A DNA stretch of 64,000 nucleotides. Origin: Scedosporium boydii (lineage: Eukaryota; Ascomycota; Sordariomycetes; Microascales; Microascaceae). Shown piece after piece: positions 34,921 through 45,678 of this stretch; position 1 is the first letter of the stretch; each line of letters opens with the position of its first letter. The notes below the pieces were generated by a model. That model ran no database searches. It saw only the letters and a program-made list of their open reading frames with translations, and was not told the DNA's origin. Position numbers and translations under genes: made by a program. The DNA lies in NCBI GenBank assembly GCA_002221725.1, contig NJFT01000001.1, forward strand, positions 310,001 to 374,000, given 5' to 3'.

Positions 34921-35277
34921 TTATTCCCGTTGTTTTCGCGATAGCCGGCTTGCCTTACCCTCTGTCGCCCACTGTGAGAAGATGCCTGATGTCTGAGAGA
35001 ATCGCAAGACTTACAGATTCATGCCTAGCTGCGCGCATGGAGGAACGCGTGTACCTATATATTATTTATCAGTGAGCAACTGCGAAATGGAAAATAAACT
35101 AGGGAGTTTACTGTGGTGACAAGGACATACAAGAAGAGGACGCATGCCATCGTAAAAGCTGCCACGGGGGCCATAACGGCCTAAGAGAATTAGCGAAAAA
35201 AAACTCCAGAGCTCTCACCACGGCGTAACCGAGACAGGTGCACAAACCTTGGGGTTGATTTTTTGCTTTGGCGTCAT
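34921..35277 (-). CDS. Small single-pass membrane protein, unknown function
   Basis: A proposed four-exon gene in transcription order: 35277-35248, 35180-35131, 35054-35015 and 34971-34921, 56 residues. It reads MTPKQKINPK, then the hydrophobic AVMAPVAAFTMACVLFLY, then the basic TRSSMRAARHES. Introns have GTTTGT, GTATGT and GTAAGT donors, and the frame is kept. It resembles short fungal proteins with a lysine-rich start, one membrane helix and a basic tail that I have seen annotated only as hypothetical. The last exon is the least certain: if that intron is retained, the end changes to a similar-length tail. The N-terminal two exons are the best supported. It lies divergent to ARD1. Confidence 0.42.
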
Positions 35278-35731
35278 GGCTACGAAGACCAGTATATAGA
35301 CAGGCTCAATTGATGTTGCTGAGCTCACAGATGACCGGACAGACAATCGCGTTTCGTTTCCAAGGCAGGAATTGAGCTCCCAGAAAATGAGCACCAACAA
35401 TTGCATGGGGAGATCATTGAAAGCCGGGTTCATGTTCTAGACCCCCTTGGCTTCCCCACCTCTATTTTAGCTCACCGAAATTAACCCCACTTTACACCGA
35501 ATTTTGAAAGCTGGCTCACCCCCGGCATTGGCTTGACTTCTGCCACCTGCATACAGACGAATTGAGGTCTTCAACCCGCCAAAATTTCCAGCCTCGTCAT
35601 CAACGAACCTCAATCTATCCCACCCTCTCATTCGGACCTATCTACCTACCCTCCCTCATTTACCCCCGATCGTCTCCCCCGATCGTCGCCCAAGAAATCA
35701 CACAAGCCAACCGCCGATCAGAACAAAAACC
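35278..35731. other. Divergent promoter region upstream of ARD1
   Basis: This 454-bp region between the small membrane protein start and the ARD1 start is C/T-rich on the plus strand just before ARD1. No other feature was recognised. Confidence 0.6.
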
Positions 35732-36497
35732 ATGGATATCCGAGTCCTCCAACCCTCCGACCTCCCCCTCATACAACACGCCAACCTCGAGAACCTCCCC
35801 GAGAACTACTTCCTCAAGTACTACCTCTACCATGCCCTCTCCTGGCCCCAGCTGAGCTTCGTCGCCGTCGACGTCTCCCGCCCCAAGAAGTCCCCCTACG
35901 ACTACCCCAAGATCGTCGGCTACGTGCTCGCCAAGATGGAGGAAGAACCCACCGACGGCATCCAGCATGGGCACATTACCAGCTTGTCCGTCATGCGCAC
36001 GCATAGGCGGTTGGGAATCGCCGAGAAGCTGATGCGACAAAGCCGTATGTTTCTAGAACTAATTCTCATTATACTCCCTCATTTCCCCCCCAACTCTCCC
36101 CCCCCTTCGAGATTATACGAAACTAACTCGAGTTACAGAGCTCGCAATGGTCGAAACCTTCGGCGCCCAATACGTATCCCTCCACGTCCGCGTCTCCAAC
36201 AACGCCGCCATCCGCCTCTACCGCGACACCCTCGGTTTCCAGACCGAAAAGACCGAGAGCAAGTACTACGCCGACGGCGAGGACGCCTTCTGCATGAAGC
36301 GCGACTTCGCCGACATCCGCGAGCTCCTCGAGGAGGCCCGCGAGCGAGAAGAAGGAACCGGCGACGAAGAGGCGCAGGATGAGGGCGAGGCCGTGGGTGA
36401 TGTCGGACGCGCGGCTGATAAGAAGAGGAAGGTTAAGGTGGGCAGGGCGTTAGGGGTTGGGGAGTTGGTGGAGAGGGATGAGACGCATAAGAGCTAG
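35732..36497 (+). CDS. ARD1: N-terminal acetyltransferase A catalytic subunit
   Basis: Two exons, 35732-36044 and 36139-36497, 223 residues. The GNAT domain begins [20 protein letters not shown] and continues [17 protein letters not shown], the Naa10 hallmark region. The acetyl-CoA loop [12 protein letters not shown] is at about residues 92-103, followed by [20 protein letters not shown] and [18 protein letters not shown]. The last 60 residues are a charged tail with KKRKVKV. Naa10 acetylates Ser, Ala, Thr, Gly or Val exposed after Met removal, in complex with Naa15 at the ribosome exit. Sequence and length agree well with fungal Ard1. It is convergent with the 705-residue gene. Confidence 0.95.
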
Positions 36498-36898
36498 GGC
36501 GAGGGGGTGAGGAATGGATGATCTGGTTAAAATCGGACGGGTTTGGAAGTAGTAGACCCGGGGTGGTTCACGATTCGAGGCAAAAGTTATATGGAACTGG
36601 ATTTTCACTTCTGCATAGCCGTAGGAGACCTTGGGCTTGGGCTTCGCCAGGATTGGAGCAGCTGGGGATTTGTGGGAAAAGAAAAAAGTTATAGGTCATA
36701 GACGACGGTCACGTATGGAAAATTTATGGCGGTAACATTACTTTCATTAATGAATCCATGAATCTCGTTAAAATCCCAAGGGGTATAGTACATGTCGTTA
36801 GGGAAATAAAACAGCCGGGAGAAGCGTTTGTGAACCATGACAGAAAAGAAAAACCAAGGGCAAAAGAATGAGTTCAAAAACAGAATAGAGCCGGCCAT
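36498..36898. other. Convergent intergenic region after ARD1
   Basis: A 401-bp stretch between two stop codons holding both 3' regions. No other feature was recognised. Confidence 0.6.
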
Positions 36899-39016
36899 TT
36901 AGTACGAGGCATTCTCCCTCGCCTCCACTATCCTCGCGTACTCCTCATCAGCCTGCAGCCGGATATGCTCCAACGCGCTCTGGATGTCCTCAATCTCCTT
37001 CTCAAGGGCCACCTTCTTGCTCTCCGCCTTCTTCGCTACCCAGCCACGGCCGTGGTTTCCGGACGCCATCTCTATCTCAAGCTTGGAGAGTTCCGTTTCT
37101 CGCTGCTCAATCTTCTTCTCCAGCTTGTCGATCGCTTTGTTGTAACCATTTAGTCGTCCCTCACTAAACTCCAATCCACGGGTATCCGGCCAGGCACCAG
37201 GGAAGCCGCCTCTGCTTGCACCTATACCCCATGGGCCAGCTCCGAACTGGCCACCTCCAAAGGGACCTCCTGGGCCATGGCGGTTGCCCCATGGACCACC
37301 TCCCATTCCGCGGGCACCACAGCCTTCTCCAAATCCACGACCGCGTCCGCCGGGACCACAACGGCCCATGAAGCCCATTGGGTCCATCATTGGAACAGCA
37401 TGAGGCGCCGGAGGCGCAGGGGGAGCGGGTGGAGTAGGAGGAACCGGGGCCGCAGCGGGGGCAGCGGGGTTGGCAGGTACAGGAGGGATGGGAGGGATAG
37501 GTGGAACCGCACCAACCCTGCCACGCGCATGGTCTCTCCTCGCTCTCTTGAGCTCCCGCTTCCTCTCCCGGCGGTCCTTCTTCTCAGCACGCTTCCGTTG
37601 CTTCTCCTTGCGCTTGAGCTCTTTTCTCTCCTGCTTCTGCTGCTTGATGACCTGCTTCAGCTGGCGGATGAGCCCCTTGACTTCCACAGTGCATGCCTTC
37701 CGCTCGTCGGGCTTCAGATCGCTACGTTTGGAGCGGACGGCGCGGAGTTGAGTCTTGAGCTGGCGAATGTCTTGTTTCGAAATGTGGCCGCCGGATCGAG
37801 AAAGCCACGCCTGGAGAGTCTCGGAGTAAACGGTGAATTGCTGGCGATCGAGTTCGTCATAATCCGGGAGAGACCCAACAGAGCTGCCGTCGTCATCGCT
37901 ATCGGACGATGATGATGAGGAGTCCGAGGAGTTATCCTTCGAAGAAACGGATGAGGCGTGATGATGACCGTGGGGTCCAGGAGAATAGTGGTGTCCTCTC
38001 GGGTGAGCACCGAAGGGACCATAGCCGGGATGTCTACCACCCAAGGGCCCATAGTGACTCCAACCACCACCACGATGAGCTGGGAACGGGGCAAAGCCGG
38101 CTCCAGGAAGGAGGTTTCGACCGGCATACTTAATACCGGAGTGGTCAGCAGTAAACTGGCCGACGCGAATTCCGTTCCTGTCGGCAACAAGGTTGTTTCC
38201 GAGGGATACGCCCTCGTCCGAAATGCGGATGCCGCCAAAATTGAAACCTCGGGCATTCGTCGGACTGGGGCAGGGTCCAGTACCGGCGGGGGGTTGAAGG
38301 TTAGGGGGATTAGACTGAGGGTTGGAAGGGCCGGCAGTAGCAGTGGAATCGAAGGAGTGGTCCCATGCACCAGGCATACGACTTGCGTCCAGCTCAGGGG
38401 TCAAGTGTATGCGGATCCCACGGGGAGAGAAAAACCAAACATTCCACTCCTCGACTGTGCGCTCGATATCTTGACGAGACTGCCCAGTTGATCCATTTTC
38501 CGATCGGATTGCACTGATCTGCGCCTCAGCATCGCCGGAAGTGCTTGCATCACTACCTTCCGCCCTCAACTTCCGGTCCGCAACTGCTTCATTCCTCCTC
38601 GTAGTATGATCGGGGAGCAGGAAATTCAGAAATGTCCTCCAGTCTTGCTCTGTCACATCACGGGATGGGAAATCGGTGGCAATGGGGAAGTCCTCGGGGG
38701 TGCTGGATGCAGTTACGGTGACGGTGTGCTCGATAAGTTGGGCCGGTACGGCATCCGGAGCCCGGCGGGTGTCGAAGTAAGCGGCTGCGGCTGCCGACGG
38801 CTCGACAGGACGGCTGTGGGAAGTCTGAGGGGTCAACGGCGGGGTATAAATCACATCACCGCTCGTGGAGGTAGAAAAGGCATCGTCGCCGTGTTGGGAG
38901 GGGAGCGGGGAGAGGTGGCCGACTGAAGGGCGGGCCGCGGTGGGGTGTCCGCCGGCTTGCGAGTAAATATCGGTCTCGCTGTACGGCGGAGGGGGGATGT
39001 CGTTGAACGACTGCAT
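36899..39016 (-). CDS. 705-residue low-complexity/coiled-coil protein, unknown function
   Basis: Single exon from the ATG at 39016; the frame extends upstream without another ATG. In order: an N-terminal PPxY motif (DIPPPPYSETD), a Ser/Thr/Pro-rich part, a short ordered block (DWRTFLNFLLPDH and EEWNVWFFSPRGIRIHL), a stretch of short Gly-spaced strands (GGIRISDEGVSLGNN, DRNGIRVGQ), a Gly/His/Pro-rich region, a Ser/Asp run, a very basic coiled coil (about 425-495), a Pro/Ala linker, a Gly-rich part and a C-terminal coiled coil (about 620-700). PPxY motifs bind WW domains, for example of Rsp5-type ubiquitin ligases; that link is inference. I recognise no catalytic domain. Similar unnamed proteins exist in filamentous ascomycetes as far as I recall. 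Confidence 0.75.
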   Translation of the reverse strand: MQSFNDIPPPPYSETDIYSQAGGHPTAARPSVGHLSPLPSQHGDDAFSTSTSGDVIYTPPLTPQTSHSRPVEPSAAAAAYFDTRRAPDAVPAQLIEHTVTVTASSTPEDFPIATDFPSRDVTEQDWRTFLNFLLPDHTTRRNEAVADRKLRAEGSDASTSGDAEAQISAIRSENGSTGQSRQDIERTVEEWNVWFFSPRGIRIHLTPELDASRMPGAWDHSFDSTATAGPSNPQSNPPNLQPPAGTGPCPSPTNARGFNFGGIRISDEGVSLGNNLVADRNGIRVGQFTADHSGIKYAGRNLLPGAGFAPFPAHRGGGWSHYGPLGGRHPGYGPFGAHPRGHHYSPGPHGHHHASSVSSKDNSSDSSSSSSDSDDDGSSVGSLPDYDELDRQQFTVYSETLQAWLSRSGGHISKQDIRQLKTQLRAVRSKRSDLKPDERKACTVEVKGLIRQLKQVIKQQKQERKELKRKEKQRKRAEKKDRRERKRELKRARRDHARGRVGAVPPIPPIPPVPANPAAPAAAPVPPTPPAPPAPPAPHAVPMMDPMGFMGRCGPGGRGRGFGEGCGARGMGGGPWGNRHGPGGPFGGGQFGAGPWGIGASRGGFPGAWPDTRGLEFSEGRLNGYNKAIDKLEKKIEQRETELSKLEIEMASGNHGRGWVAKKAESKKVALEKEIEDIQSALEHIRLQADEEYARIVEARENASY

Positions 39017-40418
39017 ATTAATGCCCTCTGTCGAGATTTTGAAATTTCTCTGTAGCAGAAGCACGGATTATTCGAGTAAAGTGTTGAGTTACGAACTTGT
39101 GAAGGGAAAATTATGTAGCCAAGTAGAACAAGAAGGTCAAACAGGGAAAGGCAGACCCTGGAGCTTGTCAAAAGTCGGGAATCTTAGAGGAAGTCGCGCA
39201 GGGCGAGATGCTACGGGAAGGCGCAGAATATGTACTTATATTCCTCAGTGCCAGGTGGCTCAGAAAGATCGCCTCATCTCCAAGCTCCGCATCCCGGTAC
39301 CTTTGAGGAAGTACTTTGCCTATCCACGAACACGAAAAACGAGGAAGGTGCGAAGTCACCGGGCTGTGTCGAATAATACTCAGATAAGATTCGCTCGGGG
39401 CTGTGGCATCCTAATCTGCACTTTCACGTCACCGTTTCCGTTTCGAGAAACATGGGCTCGAAGTATCAATGTATCTTGTAGTCTAAATGTTTGGCAAGGC
39501 CATGGCTTGCGAATCTGGCTTCAGTTGACGTCTTCGATTGGGCAAACCACAAAGCCTGTCACGTTGAAGACGCGGTTCCCCTTCTTGTTCCCCTCGTCAG
39601 AATGACACCCGAGGCCAGGATCTCCAGGGTGTCATGGCGTGGGTTTAGGTAGCATCGGATGGAGGACAAGGTATTGATTGATGGAGGATGGCTCCAGCAC
39701 GGTTCACTATCCTCACTAACAGCATCGTCTTGGGCTAGATATGGTGGGTTGATTCAGCGGCTTACGCACTACAAGGAAATCCAATCGCTTCCACATTGCA
39801 GTTAAATGCACAAGGTTCCAGGGCATTGGTCACCACCAATTCGAAGCCTGCTCGGAAAACGTGTGCCGCCTAACTTCCCGTCGTAAATGCTGACGCGGCC
39901 CCGGACATGCCTGCCTGCTCGTCTGCTTTATTTCTACCCTATCGAGTTTTTGATCATCTGTCTGGTCATGTTCTAGTGCAGGCTCGTTGCTCTAGACCAT
40001 GCAGGCAGCAACGGTTTTGCAGCAAAAAGATCCCGTCCTCCAGGCCCCAGCCACACACTGCATCGATTTACTGGCGGTCGTTCGGAATGCCCGCACAACA
40101 CCACAGGCTGCTGTAAGCGAATGCGAACAGAAGTCCCTCTAATCGGAAATAATTTCGGAGCGATCACTCATCAAAACCCACCGGGATTCGAGCCGCTAGC
40201 CGAGAAGCACCCCCTTGATTTGCTCCGATTAAGCTTCCACAGGGCTGGCCTCTAACCATTTTGGAGCGGTCTTCCCCCCAGGTATTTGATGACGCACCAA
40301 CATATACTTGTACAAATAACGCTTTTTGGTCTCGCTTTCCAACCTGGTCCTGGTCCCTGCCACGTGTGGGGGAGAGATTACGATGCAGGGAACTTCTTCA
40401 TGTCAGATGTTCTGGCGT
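39017..40418. other. Intergenic between the 705-residue gene and eIF2B beta
   Basis: This 1.4-kb stretch holds the promoter of the 705-residue gene and the 3' region of GCD7. Short open frames are unsupported. No other feature was recognised. Confidence 0.5.
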
Positions 40419-41955
40419 TTAGTGGGCTGCCGCCGGGATGTAAAAGTCCAGATCCTCTGGCTTGTAGTGCTCATCGATGATATTGGAGAGATGATCTCTC
40501 GAATGCACACCGCTATATCGAATGCCCAGTTAGTTTCAGATCTCTACCCCAACCCTGAAGATAAATCTGTATATGCGGGGCGGTTTGGGACAATGCTCCC
40601 CAAATGACAAGACTTACAGATTGGTAATGTAGACATCGACGAGGTCCTCGGGTATCAAGTCCGTGGTTGGGTTCTGCACCGCGATGTAGTTGACTATACC
40701 GCCATCCGAGTAGTTGACCGATTGCGAGGGGTTGCCCCAATCGACCAAGGCCTCTTCGTCGAAAGGAATCTCCGGGCTAAAATTGTAGACACCACTCAGA
40801 ATCACCACCGCACTGCCTCGCTTCTTGGCCGTCCTGGCAATGTTACCCGCATCCGCATCGAGGAGCACGCTACCGTTCGCAAACACTGCCCGAGCCCCAA
40901 GCACCACCTTGTCGACATGCGGCATATAGGCCATCACGGCGCTGCTAACGACACTGATTGTAGACACGCCGTGCTTGGCCAGACCTTTGCCAAGATCGCC
41001 ATAAATGCTCGCGGCAGCTTGGCGGCGGGAGGGGTGGACGACGGTGACGACGGTAAACTTTCGTTTCGACGCCGCCTTCAGGAGAAACCGTCGCACGGTT
41101 GCCGAGGGCTCGTAGACCAAGACATATTCTCCGGGCCGTATTTGCGCTTCCGCATTGGCGGAAATCTGATCATCAACTTGGTCAATCTCGTCCTTGATCT
41201 CCTCGATTCCATCGATAACTTCTCCCCTCACGGCCTGGAACCTAGCTCGACAGTGGCCCGTAGGCGTGGACGCGCCCGACAGATTCATCCCCGATAAGCT
41301 GCTGCCGTCCGTAGGGCCAGCTGCTGATAGGAGATGAAGAAGGGACTTGGTCTTGCCGATCGAGTAGCCCGGCGGCGAGGGGTGAGCGGAGGATCGAGCG
41401 AGGGCATGTCTTAAATTCGAGAGGGAATCGGATCCCGACGGGATGGCCGGGACTGCGGGGGTCAGAGGCTGGAAGTCCGTAGGCGTGGCATGTCCTGACG
41501 ATCTACTAATGCCGCCATTCCTGTCCTCCTCGGCTTCGTCTCTGATTAGGCCAAGCACGCGCCGCACGATATTTCCGACTACGGGTTCCTTGGGCTGGGC
41601 TGCGACGAGTTGGCTGCCGACGGCTGAGATGTGGGCGAGAAGTTGGTCGACTTCGGAAACTTTGGATTTCGCGACGACTTGGAGGAGGAGGTTTGCGGTC
41701 GCGATGGCGCATGGCTCAGAGCCTTGGATTTGCCTCAACTTGAGAAGGCTGTGTGTGGTAGGGAGGTCAGCTCGGCCCAGGGACGAGGAAGGAGGAGACA
41801 AAAAAGGAAAGGAAAAAAAAAAAGCGGAAAATGGGGTTAGGAACGGGGACTCACGAAGTTAGCTTGTAGATAGAGGTCTCGAGGGCTTGTCCCTTCAGAG
41901 ACTTGTTGAACTTTTCAAGGGCCGCCGCATGGCTGGCAGCATTGAGGGATGCCAT
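40419..41955 (-). CDS. GCD7: Translation initiation factor eIF2B subunit beta
   Basis: Three exons in transcription order: 41955-41855, 41748-40618 and 40512-40419, 441 residues, all phases closing. The N-terminus is helical (MASLNAASHAAALEKFNKSL; TSIYKLTSLLKLRQIQG). PVVGNIVRRVLGLIRDE follows, and after a disordered Ser/Pro insert comes the Rossmann-like domain: ILVYEPSATVRRFLL (approximate region), NGSVLLDADAGNIARTAKKRG, NFSPEIPFDEEALVDW. The end (DLIPEDLVDVYITNLG, then DHLSNIIDEHYKPEDLDFY across the last junction) identifies the beta rather than alpha or delta subunit. eIF2B exchanges GDP for GTP on eIF2; beta is part of the regulatory subcomplex that senses phosphorylated eIF2alpha. The last exon is easily missed because its donor creates an in-frame TAA. 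Confidence 0.92.
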
Positions 41956-42964
41956 CCCAAGGTGGGGTGAGGCGTTCGATTGAAGGCGGGTTACAATGGA
42001 AACAGGGTCGTGGAATCAAAGACTCAGTGAGGTGCGACCGGTGGAATAGAAGAGGAGGTTTATGTGCTGGTTTCCACACGATTTCTTTTTCCCCAGAGCG
42101 AAGTGCGTGATGATGGATATGCAGTTCTTGAAATTCGCGATTGTGCTTCGATGGCTTTGAGTGGAATGGTGGGGTAGCTCCTGGGATGAGTCAATGGCTC
42201 AATGGCCTGGCCTGTCCAGAGGGAAAAAAAAAGTGGTACGGGAATTCACTGCTGCTTCCAGACAAAACAGCCTCTAATAAAGCTCATCCCTCACACTGGC
42301 CACTGAAAATACCAGGCTAAGGACTGGAGTTCGCCCAAAGTCACCAAATGTTTGAAAGTACGAAGGGGGTACGAAGTATGGAGTTCGCCATAGCAAGCTG
42401 GGCAATGAATCGTTCGAGACCAATCCCCAAGTCAGCTTATGAGTTATTCCAACAGCTCTGACTGGAGGAAGGCCGAGAGCTGCGACTCAGATTCCATGGT
42501 GTCGAGTGGTCAGCGATTTACAATCTGGATCATGCAATCTTACTCGTTCTTTGCATAGATCTTAGTGCTGTGTAGGCCTTACGATGAAGCATACATACGT
42601 ATCTCTCCAGTAATATGAACATGCGCGCCTATATTGAGGCAGGAATTTGGTTGCTCATACCAGATCTCGATATCTTGTCCGTGCAGGATCGGATGTTGAT
42701 GATAATTATACAATGTATTTTTCGCGTCCAATTTATCGTTGGTCTCAACAAAAGCCGAGAGCCTCAATCAAATACCATCAATATTCCCCAACATCCACGA
42801 AAATCGCCCTAGTCAATCCCACCCCGGAGATCTAGCGGAAGAATGTCGTGAGATCTTTCTATCCGTTCATCGTTACCGAAAAGAAAAGGACAAAGAAGAG
42901 ACGCTCGGAATCCAGGTCGGAATCGGTGCCATACCTGACACTAGTCGAACATTTCCTGCAGGTT

Positions 42965-42990
42965 GAGCCACTGGGAGCCACTGGGAGCCA
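42965..42990. repeat. 10-bp tandem repeat, about 2.6 copies
   Basis: Unit CTGGGAGCCA in perfect tandem, preceded by a partial GAGCCA. Confidence 0.8.
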
Positions 42991-43894
42991 CCGTGATTGA
43001 ACCGAGACGCAGCACGTGAACAGCGCAGACTTCCCGAAGGGCTCGACAACCTTGAACGTTGAACAATTGAAAGAGCAAAGAACATTTCAAGGCAACTCCC
43101 GGCTCTAAACTGCGCCCTCCAATGTCCATCCGCCGAAAGAGCCCACTGCAAGATCGGCACTACTGTCTAAACCTGGCCAGACCCCATCAGGCACATGAAC
43201 AAAACAACCGTTGAAAGCGCAGGTGCATTGATCACATAACTTCTCAAAATCCTACCCCGACGAACCACTTCAGTCTCCCCTCTTCGGCTTCCAACCCGCG
43301 ACGGAAATCTACCGACCAAGAGCATTTTGCCATTCCCTCGATCCTCCTTCGCAACTACTCTCTTCCAGTCGACCCATTTCTGCATTGTCGAGACACAACC
43401 ACCTTGACCCATCGCAGCGTTTCTTCGTTAGCGCCTCTCCCACCCACTTCGTCGCCGTGTCCTTAGTGCCTGGCGCCTCAGCCGAGCTCTTCCTTGGAAC
43501 ATCAACATCGAACTAGAGAAACTTAATCCTCCCTGCGACCCTTTGTCTTGTGAACGACCGACCGCTTTGTATCCTAATCCGGCCCTTCACCCAGCCCAAT
43601 CCTTACATGACCTGAATTTAGAAAGAGCCGAGAAAAAAAAAGAAAGAAAAAATTCCGAAGCATTAGTTATTGGCCACTCCAATCAAAGCCTCCCCATACC
43701 ATCTCTTCCGACGATCCTCGTCCCCACGCTCGCTTCATCTGACCTGACCCATTGCGACGATCCTCTTTCCGCTGCGTGCTTCTTCTGCACCCTAGTCTAA
43801 CCCACCTTCATCAACTCGGTTTACCTACTCAATCAACATCAATACACGCCATCTTCGCCGAACCCTCGATCCGATAGTTGCGACTGGGAGCCTC

Positions 43895-43915
43895 ATGGCT
43901 GTCCAGGCAGCTTAA
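43895..43915 (+). promoter_or_regulatory. Upstream open reading frame of NEM1
   Basis: An ATG at 43895 opens a six-codon frame (MAVQAA) that ends at 43915, leaving one codon before the NEM1 ATG at 43919 in the same frame. If the transcript includes it, ribosomes would have to scan past or reinitiate. Transcript start is unknown. Confidence 0.4.
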
Positions 43916-43918
43916 AAG

Positions 43919-45678
43919 ATGAACTCTCTCAACATTCTCTCCGCCCGAGTTTCGCCACCTCCAAGCACGCCTCCTTCGCGCTCGAATTCCCTCACATCCT
44001 TGGGACTTGCCGTCCAGTCCGACCTCGCCTCGGGAGACCACGGAGAAGGTGTTGGGGAGGATCCCAATTCTGAAGATTCACTACCGCAGCCATCACAACC
44101 ACCACAACCGACGCCACCCACCGAAGACGATGACCCCAATATAATACCCGAATCAAACTACGCCGAGCAGAGCTCCGTGGACGACGAGAGCTCGCCGCTG
44201 CTGGGCGAGTCGATTGAAGGAAATACGCGATCGACTTGTTCCTGGCAGCTCGCACCCCGGCGAATAGCCACGTCACTGATCAACTCACTTCGGTGGTTTC
44301 TTTCAACTCTGGCTGCCCCCGGCGTCTACCTCTTTGCGTTCTTCTACAACGACCAGGGCCAGTTTGCACCTTTTTACCCTTTCAAGAGACTCTACGCATG
44401 GTACGACGTCGAGGCGCGTGCAGCCATGTCTTCTACTAAATATTCCGAATTCGCCATCGACGAGAAGGAGGGACCGCCACTTGGCCCCCGTCCCCGCCGT
44501 CGTTCCAACACTGCTCGTCCCCGTCCTTCTGTATCCTCCGGTTCGTCCTCGGCAGCTTCTGAATCTGAACGTGACGCTACAAGACCCCGAACAAGGAGCA
44601 CGTCCCAAAGCACCATCAGGCACACCAGGTCCAAGTCGCTTGACGAAGTCGAAGACTCGACCGCCGGAAGGAAATCGATACGGATCAAGCTAAATAACGA
44701 AGAAGCACTACGGCAACGAAGACACAGGAAAACGCAATCCGTCGCGCCCCGCACGGGCAAGGCCGGCCATCTTGCTACCCCCGACATATCTGCACAGCTC
44801 AAGTCTCCCACCTCTCCCGTCGGCGCTCTCACTCGGTACCCCAAGACTCCCGCTCCTCCGCGACCGCTGATCCCGCGACGCCAACCCTCGTACCTGAATT
44901 TGGAACCGACGCCGTTAAAGCACCAGAAGACGTTAATTCTCGACCTTGATGAGACGTTGATCCACAGCATGTCCAAGGGCGGACGTATGAGTACCGGCCA
45001 CATGGTGGAAGTGCGATTGAACACGACGCTGGTTGGAGCAGGCGGGCAGACGTCGATTGGGCCGCAACACCCAATTCTCTACTACGTCCACAAGCGACCG
45101 TATTGCGATCACTTCTTACGCAGGGTAAGGATCTATCTACGTTCTACGTTCCACGTTACGTGGCTGCATGCCAGGGGTTCGAGAGAAAGAAAGGATTCCG
45201 TACTAACTGTGACCCTTCAAAGGTATGCAAGTGGTACAACTTGGTCATTTTTACGGCGTCAGTGCAGGAGTATGCCGACCCTGTGATCGACTGGCTCGAA
45301 CAAGAAAGAAAGTTCTTCTCGGGGCGGTTTTATAGGCAACATTGTACATTCCGTCACGGTGCCTTTATCAAGGATCTGAGCTCGGTCGAACCTGACCTCA
45401 GCAAGGTCATGATTTTGGACAATAGTCCGCTGAGCTACATGTTCCACCAAGGTTCGCATGCCTGCCGTCTCTATTATCTCTATTATCCTTGTTGAAGATT
45501 CAGAGATCTAACCGGCCCCTTTTTAGATAATGCTATTCCTATCCAAGGTTGGATCAACGACCCGACGGATAGTGATCTCCTTCACCTGGTCCCTTTCCTA
45601 GAGGGACTCCAGTATGTGTCTGATGTTCGAGCGTTATTGGCATTACGGGGCGGCGAGGACGGTCAGCATATGGCATAA
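43919..45678 (+). CDS. NEM1: NEM1-type lipin phosphatase catalytic subunit
   Basis: Three exons: 43919-45124, 45223-45451 and 45527-45678, 528 residues. The first 90 residues are Ser/Pro/Thr-rich; a hydrophobic segment follows at about 120-145 (INSLRWFLSTLAAPGVYLFAFF), the likely membrane anchor. After an Arg/Ser-rich linker comes the HAD/FCP1-like catalytic domain: LILDLDETLIHS with catalytic Asp342 and Asp344, HKRPYCDHFLRR, LVIFTASVQEYADPVID and MILDNSPLSYMFHQ, and the end WINDPTDSDLLHLVPFLEGL. In yeast, Nem1 with Spo7 dephosphorylates the lipin Pah1 at the nuclear envelope/ER and so promotes triacylglycerol synthesis. Length and layout match the family. Confidence 0.94.

Larger units (their letters stand above)
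41956..43918. other. Divergent intergenic region between GCD7 and NEM1
   Basis: This 2-kb stretch has tandem repeats at 42965-42990, CGAAGTA motifs (42357-42380), C/T-rich sequence over the last 600 bp before NEM1 and a six-codon upstream reading frame at 43895-43915. No gene was recognised. Confidence 0.5.

Noticed and set aside
37277..37912. Open frame of 211 codons opposite the 705-residue gene
   Set aside because: Low-complexity antisense shadow rich in Arg, Gly and Leu, with no splice or domain support.
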